Source: [Clostridium] saccharolyticum WM1 (lineage in GTDB: Bacteria > Bacillota > Clostridia > Lachnospirales > Lachnospiraceae). From it: DNA of 64,000 nt. The stretch lies in the NCBI RefSeq assembly GCF_000144625.1, contig NC_014376.1, positions 620,001 through 684,000 of the forward strand. The letters are read 5' to 3'. Under the pieces are notes generated by a model. The model ran no database searches and was not told the origin of the DNA. It saw only the letters and a program-made list of their open reading frames with translations. A program made the translations under genes and the position numbers. Each line of letters opens with the position of its first letter. Position 1 is the stretch's first letter. Shown in pieces: positions 49,775 to 57,682 of the stretch.

Positions 49775-50134
49775 TTAACTGAGCATCCCCCCTGCAGTTC
49801 CGCTGACTGCGCAAATGGCCATGGTGGTGAGGAGCTGGTTCAAGGAGCCGTTTAATCCTTTGTTTAAGAAAAAGGATACGGCTAACAGCACCAGGAAATA
49901 TAGAAGCCCCAGCAAAAGGCCCCAGAAGAATCTTCTGTTCCGTATGCTTTTTCCCATTAAGACTCCCCCAAAGAGACATGCGATAATATAAACCGCATTG
50001 ACACCCAGGCGTATCTGTCCTTCTTTCAGCCGGAATTTATAAAGTGCTAAGGCCAGGACCACCAGCAGGATTCCGGTCAGTATGTAGGTGATAAGAAGGT
50101 TTCTCAGTGTGACCTGAAGCTTTGATTTTTCCAT
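49775..50134 (-). CDS. TIGR04086 family membrane protein
   Basis: 119 residues, four predicted transmembrane helices, with the family-like pattern ITYILTGILLVVLALALYKF, ACLFGGVLMGK and a Gly-rich last helix (AVSGTAGGMLS). ATG 50134 follows AAGGAGTAG on the minus strand. The family is a small clostridial membrane protein of unknown function, often found near yajC, secD or scfA, as it is here (divergent from scfA). Confidence 0.75.
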   Translation of the reverse strand: MEKSKLQVTLRNLLITYILTGILLVVLALALYKFRLKEGQIRLGVNAVYIIACLFGGVLMGKSIRNRRFFWGLLLGLLYFLVLLAVSFFLNKGLNGSLNQLLTTMAICAVSGTAGGMLS

Positions 50135-50250
50135 TTGACTACTCCTTATGTCTTGTCTTATGGTTCAGTATATTCTATGGGTATGGCGGATATTCTTGGA
50201 TGTCCCCATAATAAAATCCTTTCGGCCCGTTCTCCCTGGGGTAAATCATC

Positions 50251-50279
50251 TTGCACTCACTGAAAACATGTGGTATAAT
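50251..50279 (+). promoter_or_regulatory. scfA promoter with extended -10
   Basis: -35 TTGCAC (50251-50256), 17-bp spacer, TG-G-TATAAT giving an extended -10 (TATAAT at 50274-50279). Confidence 0.8.
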
Positions 50280-50315
50280 CTCAAAGAATTAGGCAAATAC
50301 AGGAGGTGTAAGTAT

Positions 50316-50462
50316 ATGAAACACGTGAAGACATTAAATTCCAGTACATTAAAAGAGTCCATGAAAAAAGGCGGCTGCGGCGAGTGCCAGACTTCCTGCC
50401 AGTCAGCCTGCAAAACATCCTGTACAGTAGGAAACCAGAGCTGCGAGAACAGCAACCGTTAA
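50316..50462 (+). CDS. scfA: SCIFF six-cysteine ranthipeptide precursor
   Basis: 48 residues starting MKHVKTLNSSTLKESMKKGG; the C-terminal half has six Cys (CGEC, SC, AC, SC, SC spacing) separated by Thr and Ser. This is the SCIFF (six Cys in forty-five residues) peptide conserved across Clostridia. The adjacent radical-SAM enzyme installs a Cys-to-Thr thioether. AGGAGGTG precedes ATG 50316. The peptide has been linked to population-level regulation in some species, but the function here is open. Confidence 0.95.
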   Translation: MKHVKTLNSSTLKESMKKGGCGECQTSCQSACKTSCTVGNQSCENSNR

Positions 50463-50489
50463 TTTTTTAACTGTATAGAACAGCCATAA

Positions 50490-50550
50490 GGCAGATAAGC
50501 AGATGCCCCTACGGTCGTTACGACGGTAGGGGTTCCTTCGCTTGTCTGCC
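50490..50550 (+). terminator. Branched hairpin between scfA and scfB
   Basis: Outer stem GGCAGATAAGC/GCTTGTCTGCC (50490-50500 with 50540-50550, one G-U) surrounds CCCCTAC/GTAGGGG (50506-50512 with 50526-50532) and GTCGT/ACGAC. It may be a partial terminator or a processing site that keeps peptide mRNA above maturase mRNA. Confidence 0.6.
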
Positions 50551-50594
50551 CAAAACCGATTATAGGTTAATTTATTCAATTAAGGAGAATACAA

Positions 50595-51989
50595 GTGATT
50601 CATCAATATATTAACAACGGCTTCCATATTATTATGGATGTCAACAGCGGTTCCGTTCATTCGGTGGATCCGGTCATGTATGACGCGGTGAAGATTGCAG
50701 CAGGCATGGTGCCGGAGATGGAAGAGCCTCAGAACCTGGGAGAAGAGGTTGGACAAGAAGTCATCCGCCGTCTTTCTGAACCATACGGAGAAACAGAGGT
50801 AAAGGAAGCCCTGGAGGAAATCCAGTATCTTATCGACAGGGGAGAGCTGTTTACAAAGGATCTGTATCACGATTACGTAGTCGATTTTAAAAAGCGGAGC
50901 ACAGTGGTAAAAGCACTTTGCTTACATATTGCTCATGACTGCAACCTGGCCTGCAAATATTGCTTTGCGGAAGAGGGGGAATACCATGGCCGGAGGGCGC
51001 TGATGTCCTTTGAAGTGGGGAAAAAGGCCCTGGACTTTCTCATTGCCAATTCCGGCAACCGAAGGAATCTGGAAGTGGATTTCTTTGGCGGCGAGCCGCT
51101 GATGAACTGGGATGTAGTAAAACAGCTTGTTGAATACGGCCGGAAAAAAGAGAAAGAATATAATAAGAACTTCCGCTTTACCATGACCACCAACGGCGTT
51201 CTGTTAAACGATGAGATCATGGAATTCTGTAACCGGGAAATGAGCAATGTGGTCTTAAGTCTTGATGGCCGTAAAGAGGTCAATGACAGGATGCGTCCTT
51301 TCCGCAGCGGAAAGGGCAGCTATGACCTGATCGTTCCCAAATTCCAGAAGTTTGCTCAGCTTAGAGGGACTAAGGATTATTATATCAGGGGCACTTTTAC
51401 CCGCCAGAATATGGATTTTGCAAAGGATGTCCTGGAATTTGCGGATCTTGGCTTTTCAAGCATGTCCATAGAGCCTGTGGTAGCCCAGCCGTCAGAGGAA
51501 TATGCCATCAGGGAAGAAGATCTTCCTCAGATCCTAGAGGAATATGATAAGCTTGCAGTGGAATACATCAGCAGGCAAAAGGAAGGAAAAGGGTTTCATT
51601 TCTTCCATTTTAATATTGATTTGAATCAGGGGCCCTGCGTGGCAAAGCGCCTGTCCGGCTGCGGTTCGGGGACGGAGTATCTGGCAGTAACTCCCTGGGG
51701 AGATCTTTATCCATGCCACCAGTTTGTCGGTGAGGAAAAATTCCTTCTCGGCAATGTAGATACAGGTGTGACAAATTTACAGATCCGTGATGAGTTTAAG
51801 CTTTGCAATGTCTATGCCAAGGAGAAGTGCAGGGATTGCTTTGCAAGATTTTACTGCAGCGGAGGCTGTGCGGCCAATTCCAATAACTTTCATGGAAGCA
51901 TCACGGATGTTTATGAAATCGGTTGTGAAATGCAGAAGAAACGGATTGAATGCGCCATTATGATCAAGGCAGCTTTGGCCAAAGAGTAA
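50595..51989 (+). CDS. scfB: SCIFF maturase, radical SAM/SPASM thioether-forming enzyme
   Basis: 464 residues. The radical-SAM cluster motif CNLACKYC (Cys116, Cys120, Cys123) and GGEP-like FFGGEPLMN, then MTTNGVLL. The C-terminal SPASM domain has the Cys set GPCVAKRLSGCGSG, YPCHQF, CNVYAKEKCRDCFARFYCSGGCAAN. The N-terminal ~90 residues match the peptide-recognition (RRE-like) region. GTG 50595 follows AAGGAG (50582-50587). Immediately downstream of scfA, so it modifies that peptide. Confidence 0.95.
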   Translation: MIHQYINNGFHIIMDVNSGSVHSVDPVMYDAVKIAAGMVPEMEEPQNLGEEVGQEVIRRLSEPYGETEVKEALEEIQYLIDRGELFTKDLYHDYVVDFKKRSTVVKALCLHIAHDCNLACKYCFAEEGEYHGRRALMSFEVGKKALDFLIANSGNRRNLEVDFFGGEPLMNWDVVKQLVEYGRKKEKEYNKNFRFTMTTNGVLLNDEIMEFCNREMSNVVLSLDGRKEVNDRMRPFRSGKGSYDLIVPKFQKFAQLRGTKDYYIRGTFTRQNMDFAKDVLEFADLGFSSMSIEPVVAQPSEEYAIREEDLPQILEEYDKLAVEYISRQKEGKGFHFFHFNIDLNQGPCVAKRLSGCGSGTEYLAVTPWGDLYPCHQFVGEEKFLLGNVDTGVTNLQIRDEFKLCNVYAKEKCRDCFARFYCSGGCAANSNNFHGSITDVYEIGCEMQKKRIECAIMIKAALAKE

Positions 51990-51992
51990 GAA

Positions 51993-52028
51993 GGAGCCGC
52001 ATTATGGCCAAAAGCCATGGGCAAGGAA
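51993..52028 (+). repeat. Hairpin leader element, copy 3
   Basis: GCCGCATTATGGCC, AAAAG, CCATGGGCAAGGAA. ATGGC and GCCAT pair across AAAA. Same 3' arm (ATGGGCAAGGAA) as at 18423. Confidence 0.55.
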
Positions 52029-52041
52029 GGGGAACTATCCG

Positions 52042-52081
52042 GCGGGTATTCTTCTTCATGACCCAAAAGCATGGCAAGGAA
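52042..52081 (+). repeat. Hairpin leader element, copy 4
   Basis: GGGTATTCTTCTTCATGACC, then CAAAAG and CATGGCAAGGAA. A weaker version of the element, in tandem with copy 3 and just upstream of the secDF ribosome site (AAAGGAG at 52086-52092). Confidence 0.5.
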
Positions 52082-52099
52082 CAGGAAAGGAGAAGAGTG

Positions 52100-54256
52100 A
52101 TGAAAAGTAACAAAGGCAAGGGCCTGTTAGGGCTGATTGTTTCACTGGCATTGGTTGGATTATTTGCTTATTTTGGCTATACCACGATGAGCGACATTAA
52201 GCTAGGTCTGGATCTGGCAGGGGGGGTCAGCATTACTTACCAGGCAAAAGAAGAAAATCCCAGCGCTGAAGATATGAAAGATACCATTTATAAGCTGCAG
52301 CAAAGGGTTCAGAATTACAGCACAGAGGCTGAGGTCTACCAGGAAGGAAACAACCGGATTAATGTTGATATTCCAGGTGTCTCAGATGCCAATACAATAT
52401 TGGAAGAGCTTGGAAAGCCAGGTTCTCTGATTTTTGCAGATGAAACCGGTAAAACCATATTAAACGGAAATCAGGTGGCAACGGCAAAGCCGGTAATCAC
52501 CGAGAATAACGGCATCAAGGAATATATGGTGGATCTGACCTTTACAGAGGAAGGAAAGAATCTATTCGCAGATGTTACCACCAAGAATGTGGGAAAACGG
52601 ATTGCCATTATCTATGACGGCAAAATGTATTCCAATCCTGTGGTCAGAGAGGCCATTACCCAGGGACAATGCCAGATCAGCGGCATGACCTCTTATGAGG
52701 AAGCGGAAACACTGGCTTCCACCATCCGCATCGGTTCCCTTTCTCTGGAACTGGAAGAGCTTCGCTCCAATGTAGTAGGAGCCAAGCTGGGACAGGAGGC
52801 CATTACCACCAGTTTAAAGGCTGGCGCCATTGGTTTTGCCATTCTGGCAGTATTTATGGTAGTGGTATATTTAATCCCAGGAATTGCTTCCGTGATTGCA
52901 TTATCCATTTATGTGGGTATTATTTTAGTCCTTCTGTCTGCATTTGAAGTGACTCTGACCCTTCCGGGTGTCGCAGGTATTATTCTATCTGTGGGGATGG
53001 CGGTGGATGCAAATGTTATTATTTTCACACGTATCAAAGAAGAAATCGGTTATGGCAAGACGGTTAAGTCTGCCATTCAGGCAGGATTCAATAAAGCGCT
53101 GTCCGCAATCATTGACGGAAACGTAACCACCCTGATCGCGGCAGGCGTTCTGTTCTGGAGAGGCTCCGGTACGGTAAAGGGCTTTGCCTCCACCCTGGCG
53201 ATCGGTATTGTTTTATCCATGATAACGGCTCTCTTTATTACGAAATTCGTTTTAAACATGCTGTTCCACTTAGGCTTTGAGGATCCCAAGTATTATGGAA
53301 TCAAGAAAGCAGGAAAGGTGATCCGTTTCCTCTCCAAAAAGAAGCTGTGGTTTGCGGGTTCTCTGCTTGTGATAGTTGTAGGTCTTGCATTTTTGGGAGT
53401 CAATAAATCCCAGACAGGAAGCATTTTAAATTACAGCATGGAGTTTAAGGGCGGTACTTCCACCAACGTGACCTTTAATGAGGACATGTCCCTGGAAAAG
53501 ATATCATCGGAAGTAGTGCCTGTAGTAGAAGGCATAACAAAGGATGCGGATGTTCAGACCCAGAAGGTTGCAGGTACCAATGAAGTGATCATTAAGACCA
53601 GAACCTTGACCGTGGATGAGCGTGAAGCCCTGAATAAGGCCATGGTGGATCATTTCGGCGTAGAGTCGGAAAAGATCACTGCGGAAAGCATATCCGGAGC
53701 CATCAGCCAGGAAATGAAGCGGGATGCCATGATTGCCGTAATCATCGCTACCATCTGCATGCTTCTTTATATCTGGTTCCGCTTCAAGGATATCCGGTTT
53801 GCTGGAAGCGCTGTCCTTGCCCTGGTGCATGACGTTCTCATCGTGCTGACCTTTTATGCCCTGTTAAAGTGGTCCGTTGGCTCTACCTTTATTGCATGCA
53901 TGCTGACCATTGTAGGTTATTCCATCAATGCCACCATTGTGATCTTTGACCGTATCCGGGAGTATTTAAAGACCCAGGTAAAGCTTGGGCTGGAAGAAGT
54001 TGTGAACTTAAGTATCAGCCAGACCCTTACAAGAAGCATCAATACCTCCCTGACGACCTTTATCATGGTGTTTGTTCTGTATATCCTGGGAGTGTCCTCC
54101 ATACGTGAATTTGCTTTGCCGCTGATGGTTGGTATCGTATGCGGTACGTATTCTTCCGTATGCATAACAGGTTCTCTGTGGTATGTGATGACGGTTCAAA
54201 AAAAGGGGAAAAAGGAAACGGCAAAAGTAACTGCTAACCACGGAAAGAAATCTTAA
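52100..54256 (+). CDS. secDF: SecDF fusion, protein-export membrane protein
   Basis: 718 residues, SecD and SecF in one chain with twelve predicted transmembrane helices. The SecD part has MSDIKLGLDLAGGVSITYQA (the D-L-x-G-G motif) and ILSVGMAVDANVIIF; the SecF part has YSMEFKGGTSTNVTF and the equivalent helix YSINATIVIFDRIRE. ATG 52100 with AAAGGAG is used; the frame continues upstream to 51950 through a leader element. SecDF uses the proton or sodium gradient to help SecYEG export. Followed by tgt and yajC. Confidence 0.95.
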   Translation: MKSNKGKGLLGLIVSLALVGLFAYFGYTTMSDIKLGLDLAGGVSITYQAKEENPSAEDMKDTIYKLQQRVQNYSTEAEVYQEGNNRINVDIPGVSDANTILEELGKPGSLIFADETGKTILNGNQVATAKPVITENNGIKEYMVDLTFTEEGKNLFADVTTKNVGKRIAIIYDGKMYSNPVVREAITQGQCQISGMTSYEEAETLASTIRIGSLSLELEELRSNVVGAKLGQEAITTSLKAGAIGFAILAVFMVVVYLIPGIASVIALSIYVGIILVLLSAFEVTLTLPGVAGIILSVGMAVDANVIIFTRIKEEIGYGKTVKSAIQAGFNKALSAIIDGNVTTLIAAGVLFWRGSGTVKGFASTLAIGIVLSMITALFITKFVLNMLFHLGFEDPKYYGIKKAGKVIRFLSKKKLWFAGSLLVIVVGLAFLGVNKSQTGSILNYSMEFKGGTSTNVTFNEDMSLEKISSEVVPVVEGITKDADVQTQKVAGTNEVIIKTRTLTVDEREALNKAMVDHFGVESEKITAESISGAISQEMKRDAMIAVIIATICMLLYIWFRFKDIRFAGSAVLALVHDVLIVLTFYALLKWSVGSTFIACMLTIVGYSINATIVIFDRIREYLKTQVKLGLEEVVNLSISQTLTRSINTSLTTFIMVFVLYILGVSSIREFALPLMVGIVCGTYSSVCITGSLWYVMTVQKKGKKETAKVTANHGKKS

Positions 54257-54270
54257 GAAAGGGACGCCCT

Positions 54271-54308
54271 GGGGGTATCCCTCATGCCCGGAAGACCTGG
54301 GCAGGAAA
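54271..54308 (+). repeat. Hairpin leader element, copy 5
   Basis: GGGTATCCCTCATGCCC, GGAAGACC, TGGGCAGGAAAAGG. TGCCC pairs with GGGCA. It is directly upstream of the tgt ribosome site. Confidence 0.55.
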
Positions 54309-54319
54309 AGGAAATGCAA

Positions 54320-55459
54320 ATGAATTATAAGATTATTGCAAGGGATGGACGTGCAAAACGGGGATCGGTGACCACCGTCCACGGTACGGTCCAGACCCCG
54401 GTGTTCATGAATGTGGGTACGGTGGGAGCCATTAAGGGGGCTGTTTCTACGGATGACCTTCGTGAGATCAAAACCCAGGTGGAGCTGTCAAACACCTATC
54501 ATCTTCATGTCCGAACCGGCGATAAATTAATTAAGGAATTTGGCGGTCTCCACCGGTTTATGAATTGGGACCGCCCCATTCTCACTGACTCCGGAGGATT
54601 TCAGGTGTTTTCCCTGACCGGCTTACGGAAAATAAAGGAGGAAGGGGTTTACTTCCAGTCCCATATTGACGGGCACAGAATCTTCATGGGTCCGGAGGAG
54701 AGTATGCAGATCCAGTCCAATCTGGCATCTACCATAGCCATGGCCTTTGACGAATGCCCTCCTCATCCGGCCACCAGGGAATATATGCAGAACAGTGTAG
54801 ACCGTACCACCAGATGGCTGGAACGGTGCCGGAACGAGATGGCAAGGCTCAATTCACTGCCGGATACCTTAAATAAGGAGCAGCTTCTGTTCGGCATTAA
54901 TCAGGGCGGAACCTTTGAGGACATCCGGATCGCCCATGCCAAAACCATTTCTGCCATGGACTTAGACGGTTATGCCTTAGGCGGCCTTGCTGTGGGAGAA
55001 AGTCATGAGGAAATGTACCGGATCTTAGAGGAGACGGTTCCGTATCTCCCGGAGAATAAGCCCACCTATCTGATGGGTGTGGGAACCCCTGCCAACATTT
55101 TAGAGTCTGTGGACAGGGGAGTGGACTTTTTCGACTGCGTTTATCCGTCAAGAAACGGACGTCACGGTCATGTGTACACCAATCATGGAAAAATGAATTT
55201 ATTCAATATCAAATATGAACTGGATCATAAGCCCATTGAAGAAGGCTGCGGATGTCCGGCCTGCCGTTCCTACAGCAGAGCCTATATCAGGCATCTTCTA
55301 AAGGCAAAAGAAATGCTTGGCATGAGATTATGTGTCTTGCATAATTTGTATTTTTATAATACAATGATGGAAGAGATCCGCGACGCAATCGAGAATCACC
55401 GTTATGGGGAGTACAAGGAACAGAAGCTTGACCGCATGATGGCGGGGCAGACTTCCTGA
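54320..55459 (+). CDS. tgt: Queuine tRNA-ribosyltransferase (TGT)
   Basis: 379 residues. Conserved TGT features: PVFMNVGTVGAIKG, ILTDSGGFQVFSL, AMAFDECPPHP, INQGGTFEDIR, GLAVGE, VDFFDCVYPSRNGRHG with the nucleophilic Asp, and the zinc set GCGCPACRSYSRAYIRHL. ATG 54320 is 8 bp after AAAAGG; ATG 54314 is possible. It exchanges guanine for preQ1 at position 34 of GUN-anticodon tRNAs. Standard neighbour of secDF and yajC. Confidence 0.95.
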   Translation: MNYKIIARDGRAKRGSVTTVHGTVQTPVFMNVGTVGAIKGAVSTDDLREIKTQVELSNTYHLHVRTGDKLIKEFGGLHRFMNWDRPILTDSGGFQVFSLTGLRKIKEEGVYFQSHIDGHRIFMGPEESMQIQSNLASTIAMAFDECPPHPATREYMQNSVDRTTRWLERCRNEMARLNSLPDTLNKEQLLFGINQGGTFEDIRIAHAKTISAMDLDGYALGGLAVGESHEEMYRILEETVPYLPENKPTYLMGVGTPANILESVDRGVDFFDCVYPSRNGRHGHVYTNHGKMNLFNIKYELDHKPIEEGCGCPACRSYSRAYIRHLLKAKEMLGMRLCVLHNLYFYNTMMEEIRDAIENHRYGEYKEQKLDRMMAGQTS

Positions 55460-55508
55460 AAAGGGGGGACAAGCAGGCGGCGGATCGTTATATAAGGAGG
55501 AAATGGTT

Positions 55509-55805
55509 ATGTTATCAGCAACGGGCGGTACTATGGGCATTGGTTTCTGGGTTATTTACATCGCAGTAATCTTTGGTTTCATGTATTTTATCGCAATCAG
55601 ACCGCAGAAGAGAGAAAAAAAGAAACAGCAGGAGATGTTTGCAAACATTGCAATCGGCGACAGTGTTTTGACTTCAAGTGGTTTTTATGGTGTCATCATT
55701 GATATGACCGATGATACAGTGATCGTAGAATTTGGCAATAATAAGAACTGCAGGATTCCTATGCAGAAGACTGCGATTGTACAAGTTGAAAAGGCACAGG
55801 CTTAA
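55509..55805 (+). CDS. yajC: YajC, Sec translocase accessory subunit
   Basis: 98 residues: one N-terminal helix (IGFWVIYIAVIFGFMYFIAI), the RPQKREKKKQQEM motif and a small beta domain (GDSVLTSSGFYGVIIDMTDD). ATG 55509 is 8 bp after AAGGAGG; the earlier ATG 55503 is too close. It binds SecDF. The order secDF-tgt-yajC is the reverse of tgt-yajC-secDF in E. coli. Confidence 0.95.
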   Translation: MLSATGGTMGIGFWVIYIAVIFGFMYFIAIRPQKREKKKQQEMFANIAIGDSVLTSSGFYGVIIDMTDDTVIVEFGNNKNCRIPMQKTAIVQVEKAQA

Positions 55806-55816
55806 AAAAAACAGGG

Positions 55817-55858
55817 TACCCGGAAAGAGGTTTACTTTTTCCGGGTGCTTTTTTTTTG
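55817..55858 (+). terminator. Terminator after yajC
   Basis: ACCCGGAAA (55818-55826) pairs with TTTCCGGGT (55838-55846), followed by a C, then a long T run. Confidence 0.9.
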
Positions 55859-56179
55859 GGGGGGCCGATTGTTTTTAACCGTCACGGTAGTGGCGGATTT
55901 TTTTATATCATAGAAACGTGTGTCTTGTAATTTAAAAGTCCTCCGGCGGGAGATTCTACAAAAGCAGACTTCCTGCTCTTCATACGTAAGCGCTCCAGAT
56001 TCTCCCGTCAGCATGGGATCTTTTTTGGCTATGATGAAATGAAATTTCTTAGAAAAAATATATGATAAGGCATTCACAAAGAATTATATATAATTACCAC
56101 AAAAAGTATGAGCCAAAAACCAGATTTTACAGTAATAATTAGCAATAATTCCGAAAAGAAATATTATTACATTATGATA
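55859..56179. other. Intergenic DNA with an unexplained inverted repeat
   Basis: CGGGAGATTCT (about 55948) and AGATTCTCCCG (about 55992) face each other, with AGCAG/CTGCT inside. An 81-codon minus-strand frame crosses the region (GALTYEEQEVCFCRISRRRTF) but starts without a good site. The rest is AT-rich upstream promoter DNA. Confidence 0.4.
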
Positions 56180-56208
56180 TTGACATGAAATAAAAATTCA
56201 TTTACAAT
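56180..56208 (+). promoter_or_regulatory. Promoter of the second sugar operon
   Basis: -35 TTGACA (56180-56185), 17-bp spacer, -10 TACAAT (56203-56208), 65 bp before the binding-protein start. Confidence 0.85.
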
Positions 56209-56227
56209 TCGAGATGTAAACACAAAC

Positions 56228-56247
56228 CGTATTCAGCAATGAATACG
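56228..56247 (+). promoter_or_regulatory. Palindrome downstream of the promoter, candidate operator
   Basis: CGTATTC-AGCAAT-GAATACG, perfect 7-bp arms, lies in the early transcribed leader, 20 bp after the -10. It suits a roadblock-type site for the RpiR-family protein encoded in the operon (61926-62762); unproven. Confidence 0.5.
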
Positions 56248-56272
56248 AATCATGTATTGGAGGGCTACATAG

Positions 56273-57619
56273 ATGAAAATGAGCATGTTTATGGAAAAAA
56301 GTCTGGCTGCTTTGCTGGCAGCAGGTATGACGGTCAGTCTGATGGGATGCGGAGGCCAGACAACAGAATCTGCACAGACAGAAACAGCGCAGCAAACGAC
56401 AACTGCGCAAGGGTCGTCAGCAGGAAGCGAAACAAGCGGAGGAGAGGTCACACTGGAATTTCAGCAATGGTGGGGGGTAGAATTACCAGATGGTGTCCTT
56501 AAGGAAATCTGCGATGGATTCACAGAACAATCAGGGGTGAAAATCGAATTATTAAGCAATCCGTATGCAGATACCAAGACACAGATTGCAGCCGGAGCGG
56601 CGGCAGGAACCATGGCAGATGTAGTAGGTCTTGACGGATCATGGGTTTATGATTTTGCAAAACAGGGTTCCATTACCAATATGACGGAGCTGATGTCAGC
56701 AGATGGTTATGATGACGGACAATTATCTGATCAGATAAAAGTAGAGGGAAAAACATATATGATCCCGGTGGTCAACTTTGCTTATCCCATGTATGTCAAT
56801 AAAACGCTGTTAGAATCAGCGGGTATTTCAGAAATTCCCAAGACATGGGGGGAATTTACGGAAGCCTGTAAAAAAGTTTCAGCAGCAAATAAAGGAGCTG
56901 CAGGCTGGGCCATTCCCTTATCAACAGAATCACCCAGCGGGATCCAGAACAATTTCATGAGCTGGTTATGGGCTTCAGGCGGAATCATGCTAAAGGATGG
57001 GAAACCGGCTTTGACAGATAATCCGCTTATGGCAGATACCGTTGATTTTGTAAAAGGTTTATTCGATGCAGGTGTGGTTGCACCGGGTGCTTATTCCATG
57101 AAAGAAGCAGATATGGTGGAGGAGTTTACAAACGGCCGCGTTGCATTTATGACGGATTCACTTGCCCATTTGACAACGATCAAGAAAGAAGCGCCTGACT
57201 TAAAATTTGAATTCATGCCTGTTCCGGTAAAAGAAGGTTATACAGGAAAGAGCGGGATGGATGTGGCCAACTGGGGCATTGGGATTGCAGAAAACTGCGA
57301 GCATAAAGCAGAAGCCATGAAGTTTGTGGAATACCTAATGAGTCCTGAAGTAAATGCCAGGCTTGCAGTGTATGCAAATGCCTTCCCTGGAAATATAAAT
57401 GCCAAACCAGACTATTCCAAAGCGGATGAGTTATTTGTAAAAGCATATGAATTATACCAGCAGTGCTACGCAATCAATGAATTTACCGGGCTTCCCACAT
57501 CAGAAGAATTAATGAGACAGTTTGATGAGCAATTACAGTTATCCATTGACGGGGATACGGCTTCAACCGCTGATATGCTGTCCGCAACACAGGAAATTTG
57601 GCAGGGAGCATTCCAATAA
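56273..57619 (+). CDS. Sugar ABC transporter substrate-binding lipoprotein (CUT1)
   Basis: 448 residues. Signal peptide MKMSMFMEKSLAALLAAGM with lipobox LMGC; Thr/Gln/Ser-rich linker; then the binding fold (TLEFQQWWGVELPDGVLKEI, AGTMADVVGLDGSWVYDFAK, GWAIPLSTESPSGIQN, VAFMTDSLAH). TTGGAGGG precedes ATG 56273. It delivers sugar to the permeases at 57683 and 58612. Ligand unknown; operon enzymes suggest a pentose or hexose that becomes a ketose. Confidence 0.9.
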   Translation: MKMSMFMEKSLAALLAAGMTVSLMGCGGQTTESAQTETAQQTTTAQGSSAGSETSGGEVTLEFQQWWGVELPDGVLKEICDGFTEQSGVKIELLSNPYADTKTQIAAGAAAGTMADVVGLDGSWVYDFAKQGSITNMTELMSADGYDDGQLSDQIKVEGKTYMIPVVNFAYPMYVNKTLLESAGISEIPKTWGEFTEACKKVSAANKGAAGWAIPLSTESPSGIQNNFMSWLWASGGIMLKDGKPALTDNPLMADTVDFVKGLFDAGVVAPGAYSMKEADMVEEFTNGRVAFMTDSLAHLTTIKKEAPDLKFEFMPVPVKEGYTGKSGMDVANWGIGIAENCEHKAEAMKFVEYLMSPEVNARLAVYANAFPGNINAKPDYSKADELFVKAYELYQQCYAINEFTGLPTSEELMRQFDEQLQLSIDGDTASTADMLSATQEIWQGAFQ

Positions 57620-57626
57620 CAACCAG

Positions 57627-57657
57627 TCAGGCTGCATGATAGAAAAGTGCAGCCTGA
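57627..57657 (+). terminator. Attenuating hairpin after the second binding protein
   Basis: TCAGGCTGCA (57627-57636) pairs perfectly with TGCAGCCTGA (57648-57657). No T run, so probably mRNA stabilisation or partial termination as in the first sugar operon. Confidence 0.6.
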
Positions 57658-57682
57658 TCTTAAAAAGGAGGGAATGAGTGAG

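Noticed and set aside
55832..56077. 81-codon minus-strand frame
   Set aside because: Starts within AT-rich DNA without a Shine-Dalgarno and ends in the yajC terminator; no recognised family.
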